A DNA stretch of 64,000 nt from Buttiauxella sp. A111. Lineage in GTDB: Bacteria > Pseudomonadota > Gammaproteobacteria > Enterobacterales > Enterobacteriaceae. Under the pieces are notes generated by a model. It was not told where the DNA came from. It did not search any database and saw nothing but the letters and a program-made list of their open reading frames with translations. The stretch spans positions 372,001 to 436,000 of the forward strand of contig NZ_BJFN01000004.1 in assembly GCF_014189855.1 (NCBI RefSeq), written 5' to 3'. The position numbers were made by a program, and so were the translations under genes. Each line of letters begins with the position of its first letter. Position 1 is the first letter of the stretch. Below are positions 53,431-62,005 of this stretch, piece after piece.

Positions 53431-53706
53431 AGTCGGACAGCTTTGCGAAGTACGCCGCGGCTTTTTTAATATGTCCCGTTCGTCGGTAACTCGTTTCAGC
53501 TCTTTCTGGAGACGGCGGATCTCGGCCTGAGCATCTGACTGTTCTTTATTAGTGGAAGAATCCGGACCGTACTTCTTTATCCATGCATACAGGCTGTGGG
53601 TAGTGATATCGAGACGTGTTGCAACGCTGGAAACAGAATGGCCACGATCAACAACCTGTTTGACTGCTTCGATTTTAAACTCTTCTGGATAACGCTTACC
53701 GCTCAT
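53410..53706 (-). CDS. IS3-family transposase OrfA (frame-altered)
   Basis: HTH protein with MSGKRYPEEFKIEAVKQVVD, a helix-turn-helix (SVSSVATRLDITTHSLYAWI) and a leucine-zipper-like coiled coil, the normal OrfA layout. At the A-rich slip site (minus strand TTAAAAAAGCC) there are six A; with seven, the end would read KKAAAYFAKLSD and stop, the usual family ending. As sequenced, the tail differs (KKPRRTSQS...). This is a one-base loss in a homopolymer or a sequencing error. Confidence 0.75.
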   Translation of the reverse strand: MSGKRYPEEFKIEAVKQVVDRGHSVSSVATRLDITTHSLYAWIKKYGPDSSTNKEQSDAQAEIRRLQKELKRVTDERDILKKPRRTSQSCPTEVRLYP

Positions 53707-53780
53707 GGGCACCTCTCTTTAAGTCATCTTAAATGACTCTGAGGTGTCTGTTAAACCCGTGGCGATTCACTTGTCCAATA

Positions 53781-54686
53781 TTACGCTTGCTTTAAAACAG
53801 AGATAATTTTTTTTAATAATGGATCAGAAGCGTTTTTTTTATTTAAGTGCACAAGATTGGCTACTTTGCCTTCCGGGATAAAATCGCATTTAACTTCCCT
53901 TATTGGTAATGTTTCACTGAGCAGTGTGAAGTAAATTCTCGGAATAAACATTAGAAGATCTTGGCTGAGTATATTTAATACCATGGTTGTAGTCGATTCA
54001 CTCGCTATGCTAGGATCAAGTGGGCGAATCATCCTCAATTGACTGAAATTATTATGTATAATCGTTGAGTTAAACCGGAAATAATACCCAATGTAAGGTT
54101 CAGATGAAAACTGTTTACTCGTAATTGTCTCACCTATTGAACTATGGTTATCACGGCAAATCAATATATACTCCCAGTCAAATAAATGGTAAGAGACAAT
54201 GTTTCTGTCTCCAGGAATAGTGAGCCCAATATCTAAATCAATCTCCTGAGTTCGTATTCGTTGGCTACGTTCTTCTGCACTAATTACCGCATATCTGAAT
54301 TCAATATTGCACTCAGCAGGCACTATGCCATGACTGATCAAACGATTTGTAATCCATAGCTCAGTTAAGTTATCCGCTCTTATATATATTTTACGTTTGG
54401 CATGTATGGATGTGGAATTGATACTCAAAGTGTTAAGTATATCGTCATTGATAATCCTGAACCTTTCATAAAGATTAAGCGCTAGTGCCGTCGGCTTAAC
54501 CCCATGAAGGCTGCGAATGAATAGAGGATCATTGTAGTGTTCTCGCAACTTTTTGACTGCATAGCTTACAGCTGATGGTGCGACATCCAATATTTCTGCA
54601 GCATTTGCCATACTTGTAGTTTCAACAATCGCAACAAGAAAGCGGATTAGATTGAAATCAAATTTATCAGTAGATAGTATGGTCAT
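53781..54686 (-). CDS. LysR-family transcriptional regulator
   Basis: 301 residues from the chosen start (MTILSTDKFD); the frame runs up to 54743 and neither start has a clear ribosome site. N-terminal LysR HTH: FNLIRFLVAIVETTSMANAA, then LDVAPSAVSYAVKKLRE. The effector domain follows to the end. Base composition is AT-rich, unlike the backbone. It lies alone between an IS remnant and a broken fimbrial gene, so its targets are unknown; the fimbrial-type gene is one candidate. Confidence 0.85.
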   Translation of the reverse strand: MTILSTDKFDFNLIRFLVAIVETTSMANAAEILDVAPSAVSYAVKKLREHYNDPLFIRSLHGVKPTALALNLYERFRIINDDILNTLSINSTSIHAKRKIYIRADNLTELWITNRLISHGIVPAECNIEFRYAVISAEERSQRIRTQEIDLDIGLTIPGDRNIVSYHLFDWEYILICRDNHSSIGETITSKQFSSEPYIGYYFRFNSTIIHNNFSQLRMIRPLDPSIASESTTTMVLNILSQDLLMFIPRIYFTLLSETLPIREVKCDFIPEGKVANLVHLNKKNASDPLLKKIISVLKQA

Positions 54687-54783
54687 TCGTAGATACCAGA
54701 AGAAAGTGTTGTACTGGCAAGTGTAGCTCAATGGATTATTCATTGAATGAATTTCGTTTCATTTATTTATTCCATGAATATTT

Positions 54784-55035
54784 ATGAGTTTCATTATGCC
54801 TGTACTCAGTGACAGTGAATGGGGTGGTAAACGTCAGGTCCTGCCATCGGCGTCGGTGAACAGTATCTGTCTGCTGAAAAGCGCACTGGATATTGGTTTT
54901 AATGATGATGGTAAACAGTTACTGCCTGCACCGGCCAGTATTGGGGAGAGGCTCGAGGGTCTGAACGCCCTAGGAGGTTTGAGGTCCATTCGTACGTTAA
55001 GAGGAAAACAGACGTCTGAAAAATTAGATTATTAG
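54784..55035 (+). CDS. Short ORF of unknown origin, possibly a gene fragment
   Basis: 83-codon frame with a mixed codon pattern; the central part (CLLKSALDIGFNDDGKQLL) looks protein-like, the ends do not. No ribosome site. I do not recognise a family. Listed because its GC content differs from the surrounding AT-rich DNA, so it may be a piece of a transferred gene. Confidence 0.25.
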   Translation: MSFIMPVLSDSEWGGKRQVLPSASVNSICLLKSALDIGFNDDGKQLLPAPASIGERLEGLNALGGLRSIRTLRGKQTSEKLDY

Positions 55036-55164
55036 ACATTAGTGTCCGTTAAATGCCATTTTTTGACTACAAAATCACCATTTCGATGGTATTTCTCAAT
55101 GTCTATTATGTGATTACATATCTACTAGTTACTTCTCTAGCGTACGTTTCCGTTCCATTGTCCC

Positions 55165-55911
55165 TCAAACCCCTACGCCGCCGATATCGGGATACTGATT
55201 AACCCGTTCGCCTCCGGAAAATCGAGGTTTGTACCCTGCCTCGAGCGTGATGACGCCTTTCGATAAAGATGACAGTTGCAGGCCCGCTCGCCTGGCCGTG
55301 CTCTCCGCCGACGCAGATAAAATGTCTGTATTATTCAACGGATCATAGGCATCACTGAATGCAATGCTGATGTCGGTGGCTTCGTTGCACTGAATTTGAA
55401 CGGTAAAGTTTGCTGCGGGGATCGGGCCTGAAGCCGCATTCAGTGTCGAGGCGGAGATGGTTTGCAGTGGAAAGTTCATCATTGACTCCGCCGTGTTATA
55501 GGTGTCCTTGTGCGAGCGGATTGTTCCACTGAGCGTCGAACCCCAAGTTGTGCCACTTGGGGATTCAGAACATCTGCCTTGCCAGGAGAAGGCCATTCCA
55601 TTACAAAGAGCGTGGCCTTCGTTCGATAATTAACTAGGCCATAATCTGGATGATATGGCATTTTTATCACTTCCGCATTTCTGCCAGTCATACACAAACT
55701 TATTCTGTTGCGACTGATAAACACCTTTTTTGTAATAATTTCGGGTACAAGAAGAACTAGCTCCTGGAAGATTCGATCTGTGCCACATAGTCCAGCCTGT
55801 TTTTCTAAATGTACTGCCACTGTTATCGACTGGCACATTCATTGCCAAAGCTGTCCCAGCCGTACAAAAAAACAATACCACGGCCATTAATGAAATTGAT
55901 GCTTTTATCAT
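55165..55911 (-). pseudogene. Broken fimbrial-type subunit gene
   Basis: Two frames. The upstream part starts at ATG 55911 (AGGAG eight bases before it) with a signal peptide (VVLFFCTAGTALA) and mature sequence containing paired Cys, then stops at 55630. The downstream part (55165-55620), in another frame, has a pilin/adhesin-like domain: NFTVQIQCNEATDISIAFSD and STARRAGLQL resemble the C-terminal region of type 1 fimbrial proteins. The end lacks the usual terminal strand. Most likely one gene broken by a frameshift and truncated. Confidence 0.6.
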
Positions 55912-56217
55912 ATGCAATGCTCCTTATGTTATAAAAAATAACTGCCATGTCTTTTTCTATATATCTCCACAGAGTTGCCGCGATTTTATCACAATCAACT
56001 TATGGCCAGGAATCGAATAAGAGGTCTGAGGTGGCAAGTAAAAACAGCATATTACGTTGCTTCGTTTTATTACGATCATTCCTTTAGATATGTTACCCCA
56101 GTCGATATAAATAGCACTGAAAAAGCTTTTTTTAAAAACTGCATATCAGAGACTTGCGCCATCACCACAACCCAGACATCCGAACAGTAGCACTTCATTG
56201 TCATGAACGTGACTGCT
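55912..56217. other. AT-rich region between fimbrial relic and prophage end
   Basis: No convincing gene. A 71-codon plus-strand frame (55975-56190) lacks a ribosome site and family resemblance. The promoter of the fimbrial-type gene must lie at its left end. Confidence 0.45.
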
Positions 56218-56241
56218 CTGACATTAAAAGACATATAATAT

Positions 56242-56282
56242 AGTAATCATAAAAATTAGTGCTGCTGATTTTTATGATTACT
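56242..56282. repeat. 15-base perfect inverted repeat, copy 2
   Basis: Same arms AGTAATCATAAAAAT / ATTTTTATGATTACT as at 52132. It follows a 15-codon remnant ending T-L-K-D-I-stop that corresponds to the end of the secreted-protein gene. Confidence 0.8.
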
Positions 56283-56452
56283 GGTGGATTTGCCAGATAA
56301 TACTCTACATCCCAAACTATAATTCCTCCGACGAATGACAATCCCTATGGCCTCAACAGCTTTGATAAAATTGGTCATGCATTTCCCAAATAGTAAAGGT
56401 CGGTATAAAAGCCAGCCAGTGAGCATAAAATTATTATGGGGCTATTCTTAAT

Positions 56453-56479
56453 AGCAGCCAACTATGGCTGCTTTTTATT
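56453..56479 (+). terminator. Terminator at the end of gene D
   Basis: AGCAGCCA / TGGCTGCT stem with T4 on the plus strand. It overlaps the gene D stop codon and would block plus-strand transcription from entering the late genes. Confidence 0.75.
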
Positions 56480-57493
56480 ACTGTTCATAGGATTACTTGC
56501 AGTAATGCTCATCCGGTATCCCTCCCCCCTGCTGCAGCGCACTTCCACACGGTCGATGCTTATCCTTCCCCTCATGCCGTCCGGAAACGTGTTGTCCAGC
56601 TCAATTACCCCCTCCGCTGCCACATACGGATTGCCAGGCGTATCCAGCTGAATTTTTGACGCATCACGTTTCGCTCTCCGATGGCCTCCTTTCAGCACCG
56701 CTTCGGCATGGGCCTTATTAATATACGTTCCCGGCATTGTGCGGAAGGGCGCCTCACCACTGGTCAGGCTGTGCGTTTCCCCCGTTGCCTCGTCGGTGTA
56801 GTTCACCCGCACGCCGTTGACGCTTTTCTTGCCCGGCGTATCAATGGCGCACTGGATGAAGTGCTGATTACCGGGATGATTTTCTGGCGGGCAGGTCAGT
56901 TTCACCACCGGCAGGGTTTTCCCGGTAATGGATTTAGCCTCACCGCGTAACGCCAGGATGTAAGCACCATTGACCGGTTTGGCCACTGCATCATGCGCTT
57001 CTGCCAGCCGGTTGAGAAAGGCAGAGTCCGTCTCGTTTATCTGATCGGTGTGCGGATAGGTAAAGCTACTGAGGCGGGCGTCCATCCGTGGTGACAGGTT
57101 ATGGCGTTGGGCGATAGTCTGGAAGATTTCGCCCAGCGTGGTGTTGTCCCACGAGGCTGAGCGTCGCTGCCGGAAGCCGGTTTTATCTTCCTTTTCAAAC
57201 GGTGCTGCCGTTGCGGTGATGGTAATGATGCGGGGAAACAGCTGCGGGGTAATCGTCGTGATCTTGAATCTGCCGATGTTCACCACACCGCTTTCTTCAT
57301 ACCCCTCAAACCAGGTCAGCACGCCGCCCTCCTGCGGGATACCCTTCAGTCCCGTCACATCCACGGTCAGTATCAGCCGGTCCGTTTCCTTCCCGCTGCT
57401 GGCATCGATGCGCTCAAATGCCGTCATGCGTCCGTTAATAATGTCTGCGCCCGGTCCTTCGCAGTAATGTACCGGCGTAAATCCTAACTCCAT
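56462..57493 (-). CDS. P2-like GpD tail/late control protein
   Basis: 343-residue homologue of P2 gpD, a tail hub/baseplate component needed for assembly. It has the phage late control D domain organisation with the central VNGVRVNYTDEATGE segment. Last gene of the T-U-X-D run; it overlaps X by ten bases. The transcription activator gene ogr, which follows D in P2, was not found downstream. Confidence 0.92.
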   Translation of the reverse strand: MELGFTPVHYCEGPGADIINGRMTAFERIDASSGKETDRLILTVDVTGLKGIPQEGGVLTWFEGYEESGVVNIGRFKITTITPQLFPRIITITATAAPFEKEDKTGFRQRRSASWDNTTLGEIFQTIAQRHNLSPRMDARLSSFTYPHTDQINETDSAFLNRLAEAHDAVAKPVNGAYILALRGEAKSITGKTLPVVKLTCPPENHPGNQHFIQCAIDTPGKKSVNGVRVNYTDEATGETHSLTSGEAPFRTMPGTYINKAHAEAVLKGGHRRAKRDASKIQLDTPGNPYVAAEGVIELDNTFPDGMRGRISIDRVEVRCSRGEGYRMSITASNPMNSNKKQP

Positions 57494-57699
57494 ACGGTCA
57501 CCTGTTCATCCGCTTCAGTATGCGTGGTTTTTGTCAGCTCCGGCAGCTCGATAACTACGCCGAGCGGCAACACCCGCCCGTACTGGTGCAGGTGTGGATT
57601 AAGATCGTAAATCAGCTGCTCCGTTTCATCGTCATCGCGTCCCAGCTTTATCCAGGCAATCTCCCCCAGGGTGTCACGGTCGCGGCTTCTGACCTTCAT
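57484..57699 (-). CDS. Phage tail protein X (LysM-like)
   Basis: 71 residues, P2 gpX family, a small baseplate/tail protein with a LysM-like fold (RDRDTLGEIAWIKLGRDDD and LYDLNPHL). Starts at ATGA overlapping the U stop. In P2 itself gpX lies further upstream, next to L; the U-X-D order here is that of other P2 relatives. Confidence 0.88.
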   Translation of the reverse strand: MKVRSRDRDTLGEIAWIKLGRDDDETEQLIYDLNPHLHQYGRVLPLGVVIELPELTKTTHTEADEQVTVWS

Positions 57700-58163
57700 T
57701 CAGCACTCCCTCCCTGCTTCTTTTGTTCAAGCGGCTTATTGGCGAACTCGCGCAGGTTGATGGTCACTCCCTGCTTCATGGATTTGGCTTCATGGTAGAG
57801 CCAGCTTTCGTCGACATCGAACCCGGTCAGCGTCCACTGGCCGAGCAACGTGCCGTCCCCCCGGACCAGCGCCAGAGGCTTTTTGCCGTCACGCAGTTTC
57901 ACCAGTTTTTCAATGTTGTCCTGCCCCGCCTCCCGGAACCACTCGCATTTGATCACTCGCTCATCGAGCGCGCGTCCGGTCTGTTGCTGGCAGGGCAGCT
58001 CATTGAGCAGGTCGATCACCACCCACCCGCCGTCATACTTGCGTGACAGGGACGTCGCCGGAGTGTTTTCCGGCAGACTGAAAACAAAATCGCCCAGCAC
58101 AAATTGCGTGGGCGACATTTCAGTCTCATGGCTGACGTACTGGTCAGTCAGCATTTCCAGCAT
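57696..58163 (-). CDS. Phage tail protein U
   Basis: 155 residues of the P2 gpU family, tail terminator/completion protein. Conserved parts: LGDFVFSLPENTP, YDGGWVVIDLLN and GFDVDESWLYHEAKSMKQG. It starts at TAATG overlapping the end of the tape-measure gene by one base, hence coupled translation. Confidence 0.9.
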   Translation of the reverse strand: MLEMLTDQYVSHETEMSPTQFVLGDFVFSLPENTPATSLSRKYDGGWVVIDLLNELPCQQQTGRALDERVIKCEWFREAGQDNIEKLVKLRDGKKPLALVRGDGTLLGQWTLTGFDVDESWLYHEAKSMKQGVTINLREFANKPLEQKKQGGSAE

Positions 58164-61100
58164 TAATCGCTCCTTTGCCCACTCAGAGAGGCATTCAGTC
58201 GTGCATCCGGGCCAATCTGTGCCAGGGCTTCGTGCAGGGCTTTGGTCTGTGTCTGCTCCAGAATGGCTTTGATTTTCTGCGCCAGCGCATTGTCCTGCGC
58301 CGGATCACCGGAAGCTTTAACATCAAAATGCGGGCTGTTTTCGACCTTAATGTGGTAAACAGGTGGAGGGAGTGGCTGGCTTTTCTTTGCCAGCTCCACG
58401 GCGGCATCAATCGCGGGTGTGAGGGTCTGGTCGCTGACTTTTGCCAGGTCCTTCGGTTGTACTTTCGCCACCTTATCGCTGGCCGGCGACGTGCTGTCAT
58501 CACTGCTGAACCAGCCCTTGATGCCTTCCCACCCCTCCTTGATGTAAGGACCGACCACCTCGCCCATCTTCTGACCCAGTTCGCTGCCTGCCAGCCCCCC
58601 AATTGCCCCACCCACCGCCGTGCCGATACCCGGCAGGATTGCCGTGCCAATCGCGGCCCCCACTGCGGCCCCTGCCAGCGCACCGCCCGTGCTCCCGACC
58701 GCGCCACCCACCTCTGCCGCACTGCCGCCGTTCATCACCACAGAAGCCGTGTTGATGGCGCCACCAGCAAGGGCGAGCGGTGTAAACATCCGACCTGTAC
58801 CTTTGATAAACGGCGAGGCCAGTTGCGCGCCGGTCTGCAGATAATTCACATCATCACTGAGCGCAGGCAACATCCCTGCCATGGCGGGTTGTACCCTCGC
58901 CGCAGGAGCGTTTGTCACCTCTTTTCCCGTTCCGCTGGCATCCCCCGGCGATGACGGTTCAGACGTGTCATCATCGCTGAATTTTCCCTGCAGATAATCC
59001 AGCCCGTAGGTCGCCGCAAACGGAACCGCATAAGACATCACCGCACCGGCAAGTCCTCTCCCGCGCGAACGTACCGGTCTGCGCGTATCGCGTCCGGAGT
59101 CGGTATGCACCTCCCCGGCAGAATGAGGTCTGCGGGAGCCGCCTTTTCCTTTTTTGCCTATCTTCCCCTTCCTGCCCCCTGATGGATCTCCACTGCCAGC
59201 GGCCTTTCCACCGCCACCCATGCGGTCCATCTGGCGATTCATGCGCTCGAGTGCCGCTGCGGCACGATTGGCGGAAATCGTGGTGTGGTCTGTGGCACCG
59301 CCCAGCTTTGCCTTGCCCATGCGGCCCAGTTGCTTCAGGTCGCTGAACATCGATATCAGACCTTTGGCCACGATATGCACGCCTTTCAGGGCCACCAGGC
59401 CCGCACCGATTTTCAACGCCCAGCCAAAGGTCGATTTCGCCGTTTCTGAAGTTTCCAGCAGGTTGCTCAGTCCGTCAGCCAGTGCGCTCACCGGCGGCTC
59501 AAGTTCATCGATAACCGGCAAAAGCAACGTCCCAAGGGAGATACTCAGGCTTTCCAGCCCCGACTGCATCCGGTCCATTCGGGCTTTGCGGGTAGCGGTT
59601 TTTTTCTGATACTCCTGCTCCATTGAGCCTGCATAGGCCGCCTCGTTACCGGCACTGGTCATGGCCTTTTTGAGCAGGTCAACATTTCCGGCAAGTTTTG
59701 CCACCGCACCGGATACTTCCTCACCAAAGATCTGGCTGATAATGGCTTTTTGCTTTTCCGGTGACTGTTTCTTCACCGCCTCCAGCACTTTAATTAGCGT
59801 GGCCGGGGCGTTTTTCTGCATATCTCTGGCCAGCTGATTTGGCTCAAAACCGAGCATTGATAATCCGTTACGGCCCGATTTTGTTGTGGCAAAGCCAGCG
59901 GTCAGACGACCTGAAATATTCTTCATGGCCGTCGCACCGGTTTCTTCTGTTTCACCCGAAGCGACCAGTGTGGCGGCCAGTGCGGCGGACTGATTATTAC
60001 TGAACCCGGATAGCTTCGTATTCGCGCCCATGCGACGCATGATGGCGGCTACTTCCATCGGTTTTGCTGCCATTTCATTCGAGGTCTGGTTGATATAGTC
60101 AGCCAGTTTCATCACCTGGTTCTGATCAAGCTTCATGGAGGTGCGCAGCTTTGCCATGGTGTCACCGGCAGTGGCAGCATCGGTATCAAACGCCACCGCC
60201 AGTTTTGCGGCATCAACGGAAAACTTCAGCAGTTGCTTTGAGTCCACCTTGCCGTCAGCACCATTCGCCACACCGGCCTGTCCACCAGCGGCGACAATTT
60301 CTGTCATGCCCTGCTGGGAGATCCCCAGATTTTTCGCCTGGTTGCGGACCTGCAGCTGGAAGTTGCGATCCTCATCCGCATCACGGAAATTCACCACTTT
60401 TTGCACGTCAGACCACGCATACTCGTAGTCCATAGCTTTTTTCCCCATCGCCACCAGAGGGGCGGCAGCAACGGCGGTCCCCAGTACCTGCCCTTTCAGG
60501 CTGGCACGGGTGGCGCGGTTATCCTCCATTTTTGCCCGTGCGCTGTTCATCGTCTGAATGCGCCGTTCCTGCTTTTGCAGTGCTGCACTGGCCTTGCCAG
60601 CATCGGCGGTCAGTCGGGTTTGCTCTTTGGCCAGATTGCGGGTGTCCACCCCGGTCTTTTTCAGCGCACTTCCCAGCGACTGTAGCCGGACTTTTTCTTT
60701 GTCTGCCGCCGCGGTCAGAGAGTGCATTTCACGGGTTGCGGCGTTGTCTTCACGGCGCTTGCCGGCAACCTCCGCTGACGCCTTTTTGTAGGCCGGACGA
60801 AGTTGTTCCAGAGATTGCGTGGCGCGGGTATGTTCCACACGCTGCTCGCGGGTCAGCTTCCCGTTACGGGCCAGCTCCACATCCAGATTGCGCAGTGTTT
60901 CTTCCGCACCGGCTATCCCTTTCTGATAACGACGCTGTTCCGCCTGCGCCTCACGCAAAGCCTGACCAGCGGCATCAACACGCTTTTTGTTTTCGCTCAG
61001 CTGCCGGTTTGTTTCTTTCAGTGCCTGCTGGGTTTTCAGATGTGCCTGTGCATCACCCTGCTGCTTTTTCAGGTTTCCGAGTGCCGCCCCCACCTCCGCA

Positions 61101-61201
61101 GCACTTTTACGCATGGTGTTCAGCGACTTATCCGCTGACGTAAAGGCCGGACTCATCGCATCCTTTGCACTGAGCAGGACCGAGACTTTTTTATCCGCCA
61201 C
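58163..61201 (-). CDS. Phage tail tape-measure protein (GpT)
   Basis: 1012 residues; sets tail length and is a P2 gpT counterpart. Starts at GTG (MADKKVSVLLSAKDAMSPAF). Residues about 30-240 are coiled coil rich in Ala, Lys and Gln; 250-560 match the TP901 core (MDYEYAWSDVQKVVNF onward); 590-640 and 830-900 are hydrophobic or Gly/Ala-rich. A basic low-complexity Gly/Arg/Ser region lies near 665-730. The 5' end overlaps the E' frame by 11 bases. Confidence 0.93.
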   Translation of the reverse strand: MADKKVSVLLSAKDAMSPAFTSADKSLNTMRKSAAEVGAALGNLKKQQGDAQAHLKTQQALKETNRQLSENKKRVDAAGQALREAQAEQRRYQKGIAGAEETLRNLDVELARNGKLTREQRVEHTRATQSLEQLRPAYKKASAEVAGKRREDNAATREMHSLTAAADKEKVRLQSLGSALKKTGVDTRNLAKEQTRLTADAGKASAALQKQERRIQTMNSARAKMEDNRATRASLKGQVLGTAVAAAPLVAMGKKAMDYEYAWSDVQKVVNFRDADEDRNFQLQVRNQAKNLGISQQGMTEIVAAGGQAGVANGADGKVDSKQLLKFSVDAAKLAVAFDTDAATAGDTMAKLRTSMKLDQNQVMKLADYINQTSNEMAAKPMEVAAIMRRMGANTKLSGFSNNQSAALAATLVASGETEETGATAMKNISGRLTAGFATTKSGRNGLSMLGFEPNQLARDMQKNAPATLIKVLEAVKKQSPEKQKAIISQIFGEEVSGAVAKLAGNVDLLKKAMTSAGNEAAYAGSMEQEYQKKTATRKARMDRMQSGLESLSISLGTLLLPVIDELEPPVSALADGLSNLLETSETAKSTFGWALKIGAGLVALKGVHIVAKGLISMFSDLKQLGRMGKAKLGGATDHTTISANRAAAALERMNRQMDRMGGGGKAAGSGDPSGGRKGKIGKKGKGGSRRPHSAGEVHTDSGRDTRRPVRSRGRGLAGAVMSYAVPFAATYGLDYLQGKFSDDDTSEPSSPGDASGTGKEVTNAPAARVQPAMAGMLPALSDDVNYLQTGAQLASPFIKGTGRMFTPLALAGGAINTASVVMNGGSAAEVGGAVGSTGGALAGAAVGAAIGTAILPGIGTAVGGAIGGLAGSELGQKMGEVVGPYIKEGWEGIKGWFSSDDSTSPASDKVAKVQPKDLAKVSDQTLTPAIDAAVELAKKSQPLPPPVYHIKVENSPHFDVKASGDPAQDNALAQKIKAILEQTQTKALHEALAQIGPDARLNASLSGQRSD

Positions 61202-61942
61202 GTTTCACCCCTAATTTCATCATGGCCAGCTCGTAACGCTTCAGTGCGCGGGGGGCTGACCAGGAAAGAATTTCACTTTCGCTGGCGTGATAAACCAGCG
61301 GGAGGATATCGGTCAGTCGGTCAACGTCTCCGTCTGAAAGAAGTCCCCCTGTTGCGTCAAAAAATCGCGCACCCGCTCCATCAGGTGGTTAAAGTCCGGC
61401 ATATGAAACTGATCGATAACATCCTGGTGCAGACCGGTACAGCTACTGGCCACCATCATCCCGCGCCTGTGTGCGTCTTTTTCAATCCGTAGCTGGCGGG
61501 TCAGTCCTACGGTCGGCGGCTGCAGTCGATACTCCGTCATCTCACCGTTGACCGGATCATGGATGGCAACCAGCAGCGTCGGGCTGTCCGGTAAAAAGGT
61601 GATAGTGTCTGCTTTTTCCCCGGCCTCACGCTTCGCGGCCGCCTCTTCTTCCAACAGGTCGGCAGTGGTGTAATTGGTCAGGCGATCTACCTGTACGACC
61701 AGGCTGTTGTAGTCCGGTTTTTTCAACTGAGCGATGATGTCATCCGTCTGACCGGTCATCGCGACCGCCAGCTCAAACTCCTGGTCGAGGGCATGGAAGC
61801 CAGAGGGATCATTGTCGGCATCAAATTTTTTACCGATTTCACGCACCTGCTTAGCCGTCAGGGTGCTGACGGTGAGCGTGCTTAACACACCATTGGCGGT
61901 GGTGATCGGAAAGACCAACGGGATTGTTCGGATAAAGGACAT
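61191..61942 (-). CDS. E+E' tail chaperone, -1 frameshift product
   Basis: Long form of the tail assembly chaperone, made when ribosomes slip on TTTTTTG (minus strand, 61358-61364). The -1 frame after the site continues through GLLSDGDVDRLTDILPLVYH and ends ALKRYELAMMKLGVKRGG at a TAA (61191-61193). P2 and lambda-like tails need both forms to coat the tape-measure protein. It overlaps the start of gene T. Confidence 0.85.
61313..61942 (-). CDS. Phage tail assembly chaperone (GpE)
   Basis: Short, unshifted form, 209 residues from ATG 61942, which follows CCGGAGTCGCT; the frame is open to 61975. N terminus MSFIRTIPLVFPITTANG; the acidic stretch FDADNDPSGFHALDQEFEL and DLLEEEAAAKREAGE are family-like. 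It is longer than P2 gpE. Carries the slip site near its end (VRDFLTQQG). A terminator separates it from FII. Confidence 0.88.
   Translation of the reverse strand: MSFIRTIPLVFPITTANGVLSTLTVSTLTAKQVREIGKKFDADNDPSGFHALDQEFELAVAMTGQTDDIIAQLKKPDYNSLVVQVDRLTNYTTADLLEEEAAAKREAGEKADTITFLPDSPTLLVAIHDPVNGEMTEYRLQPPTVGLTRQLRIEKDAHRRGMMVASSCTGLHQDVIDQFHMPDFNHLMERVRDFLTQQGDFFQTETLTD
61358..61364 (-). promoter_or_regulatory. Programmed -1 frameshift site of gene E
   Basis: Slippery heptamer TTTTTTG in the zero frame GAT TTT TTG ACG. The same heptamer is the established P2 E/E' site. The -1 frame is open for about 56 codons beyond it and has coding character, while the zero frame stops after 15 codons. 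Confidence 0.88.
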
Positions 61943-61959
61943 AGCGACTCCGGATAAAT

Positions 61960-61983
61960 AAAAAACCCCGCACAATGGCGGGG
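61960..61983 (-). terminator. Intrinsic terminator between FII and E
   Basis: Minus strand CCCCGC / GCGGGG, loop CATTGT, then six T residues. It lies inside the late operon and would lower E-T-U-X-D expression relative to the abundant sheath and tube proteins. Confidence 0.85.
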
Positions 61984-62005
61984 TCAGGTGTTGTGAATGT
62001 GACGG

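Larger units (their letters stand above)
53141..53769 (-). mobile_element. IS3-family insertion sequence remnant
   Basis: Contains one IS end (minus strand TGAATCGCCACGGGTTTAAC at 53750-53769, followed by AGACACCTCAGAGTCA), orfA, and the first part of orfB. The other end and about two thirds of orfB are missing: orfB runs straight into phage gene D at 53140. It therefore cannot move by itself. Confidence 0.85.
56218..57250. repeat. 1,033-bp direct repeat, copy 2
   Basis: Gap-free counterpart of 52108-53140. Here gene D continues intact beyond the right end of the homology, so this is the parental-type context. Confidence 0.93.

Noticed and set aside
55975-56190. Plus-strand frame of 71 codons near the fimbrial relic
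   Set aside because: No ribosome site and no family resemblance; composition like noncoding AT-rich DNA.
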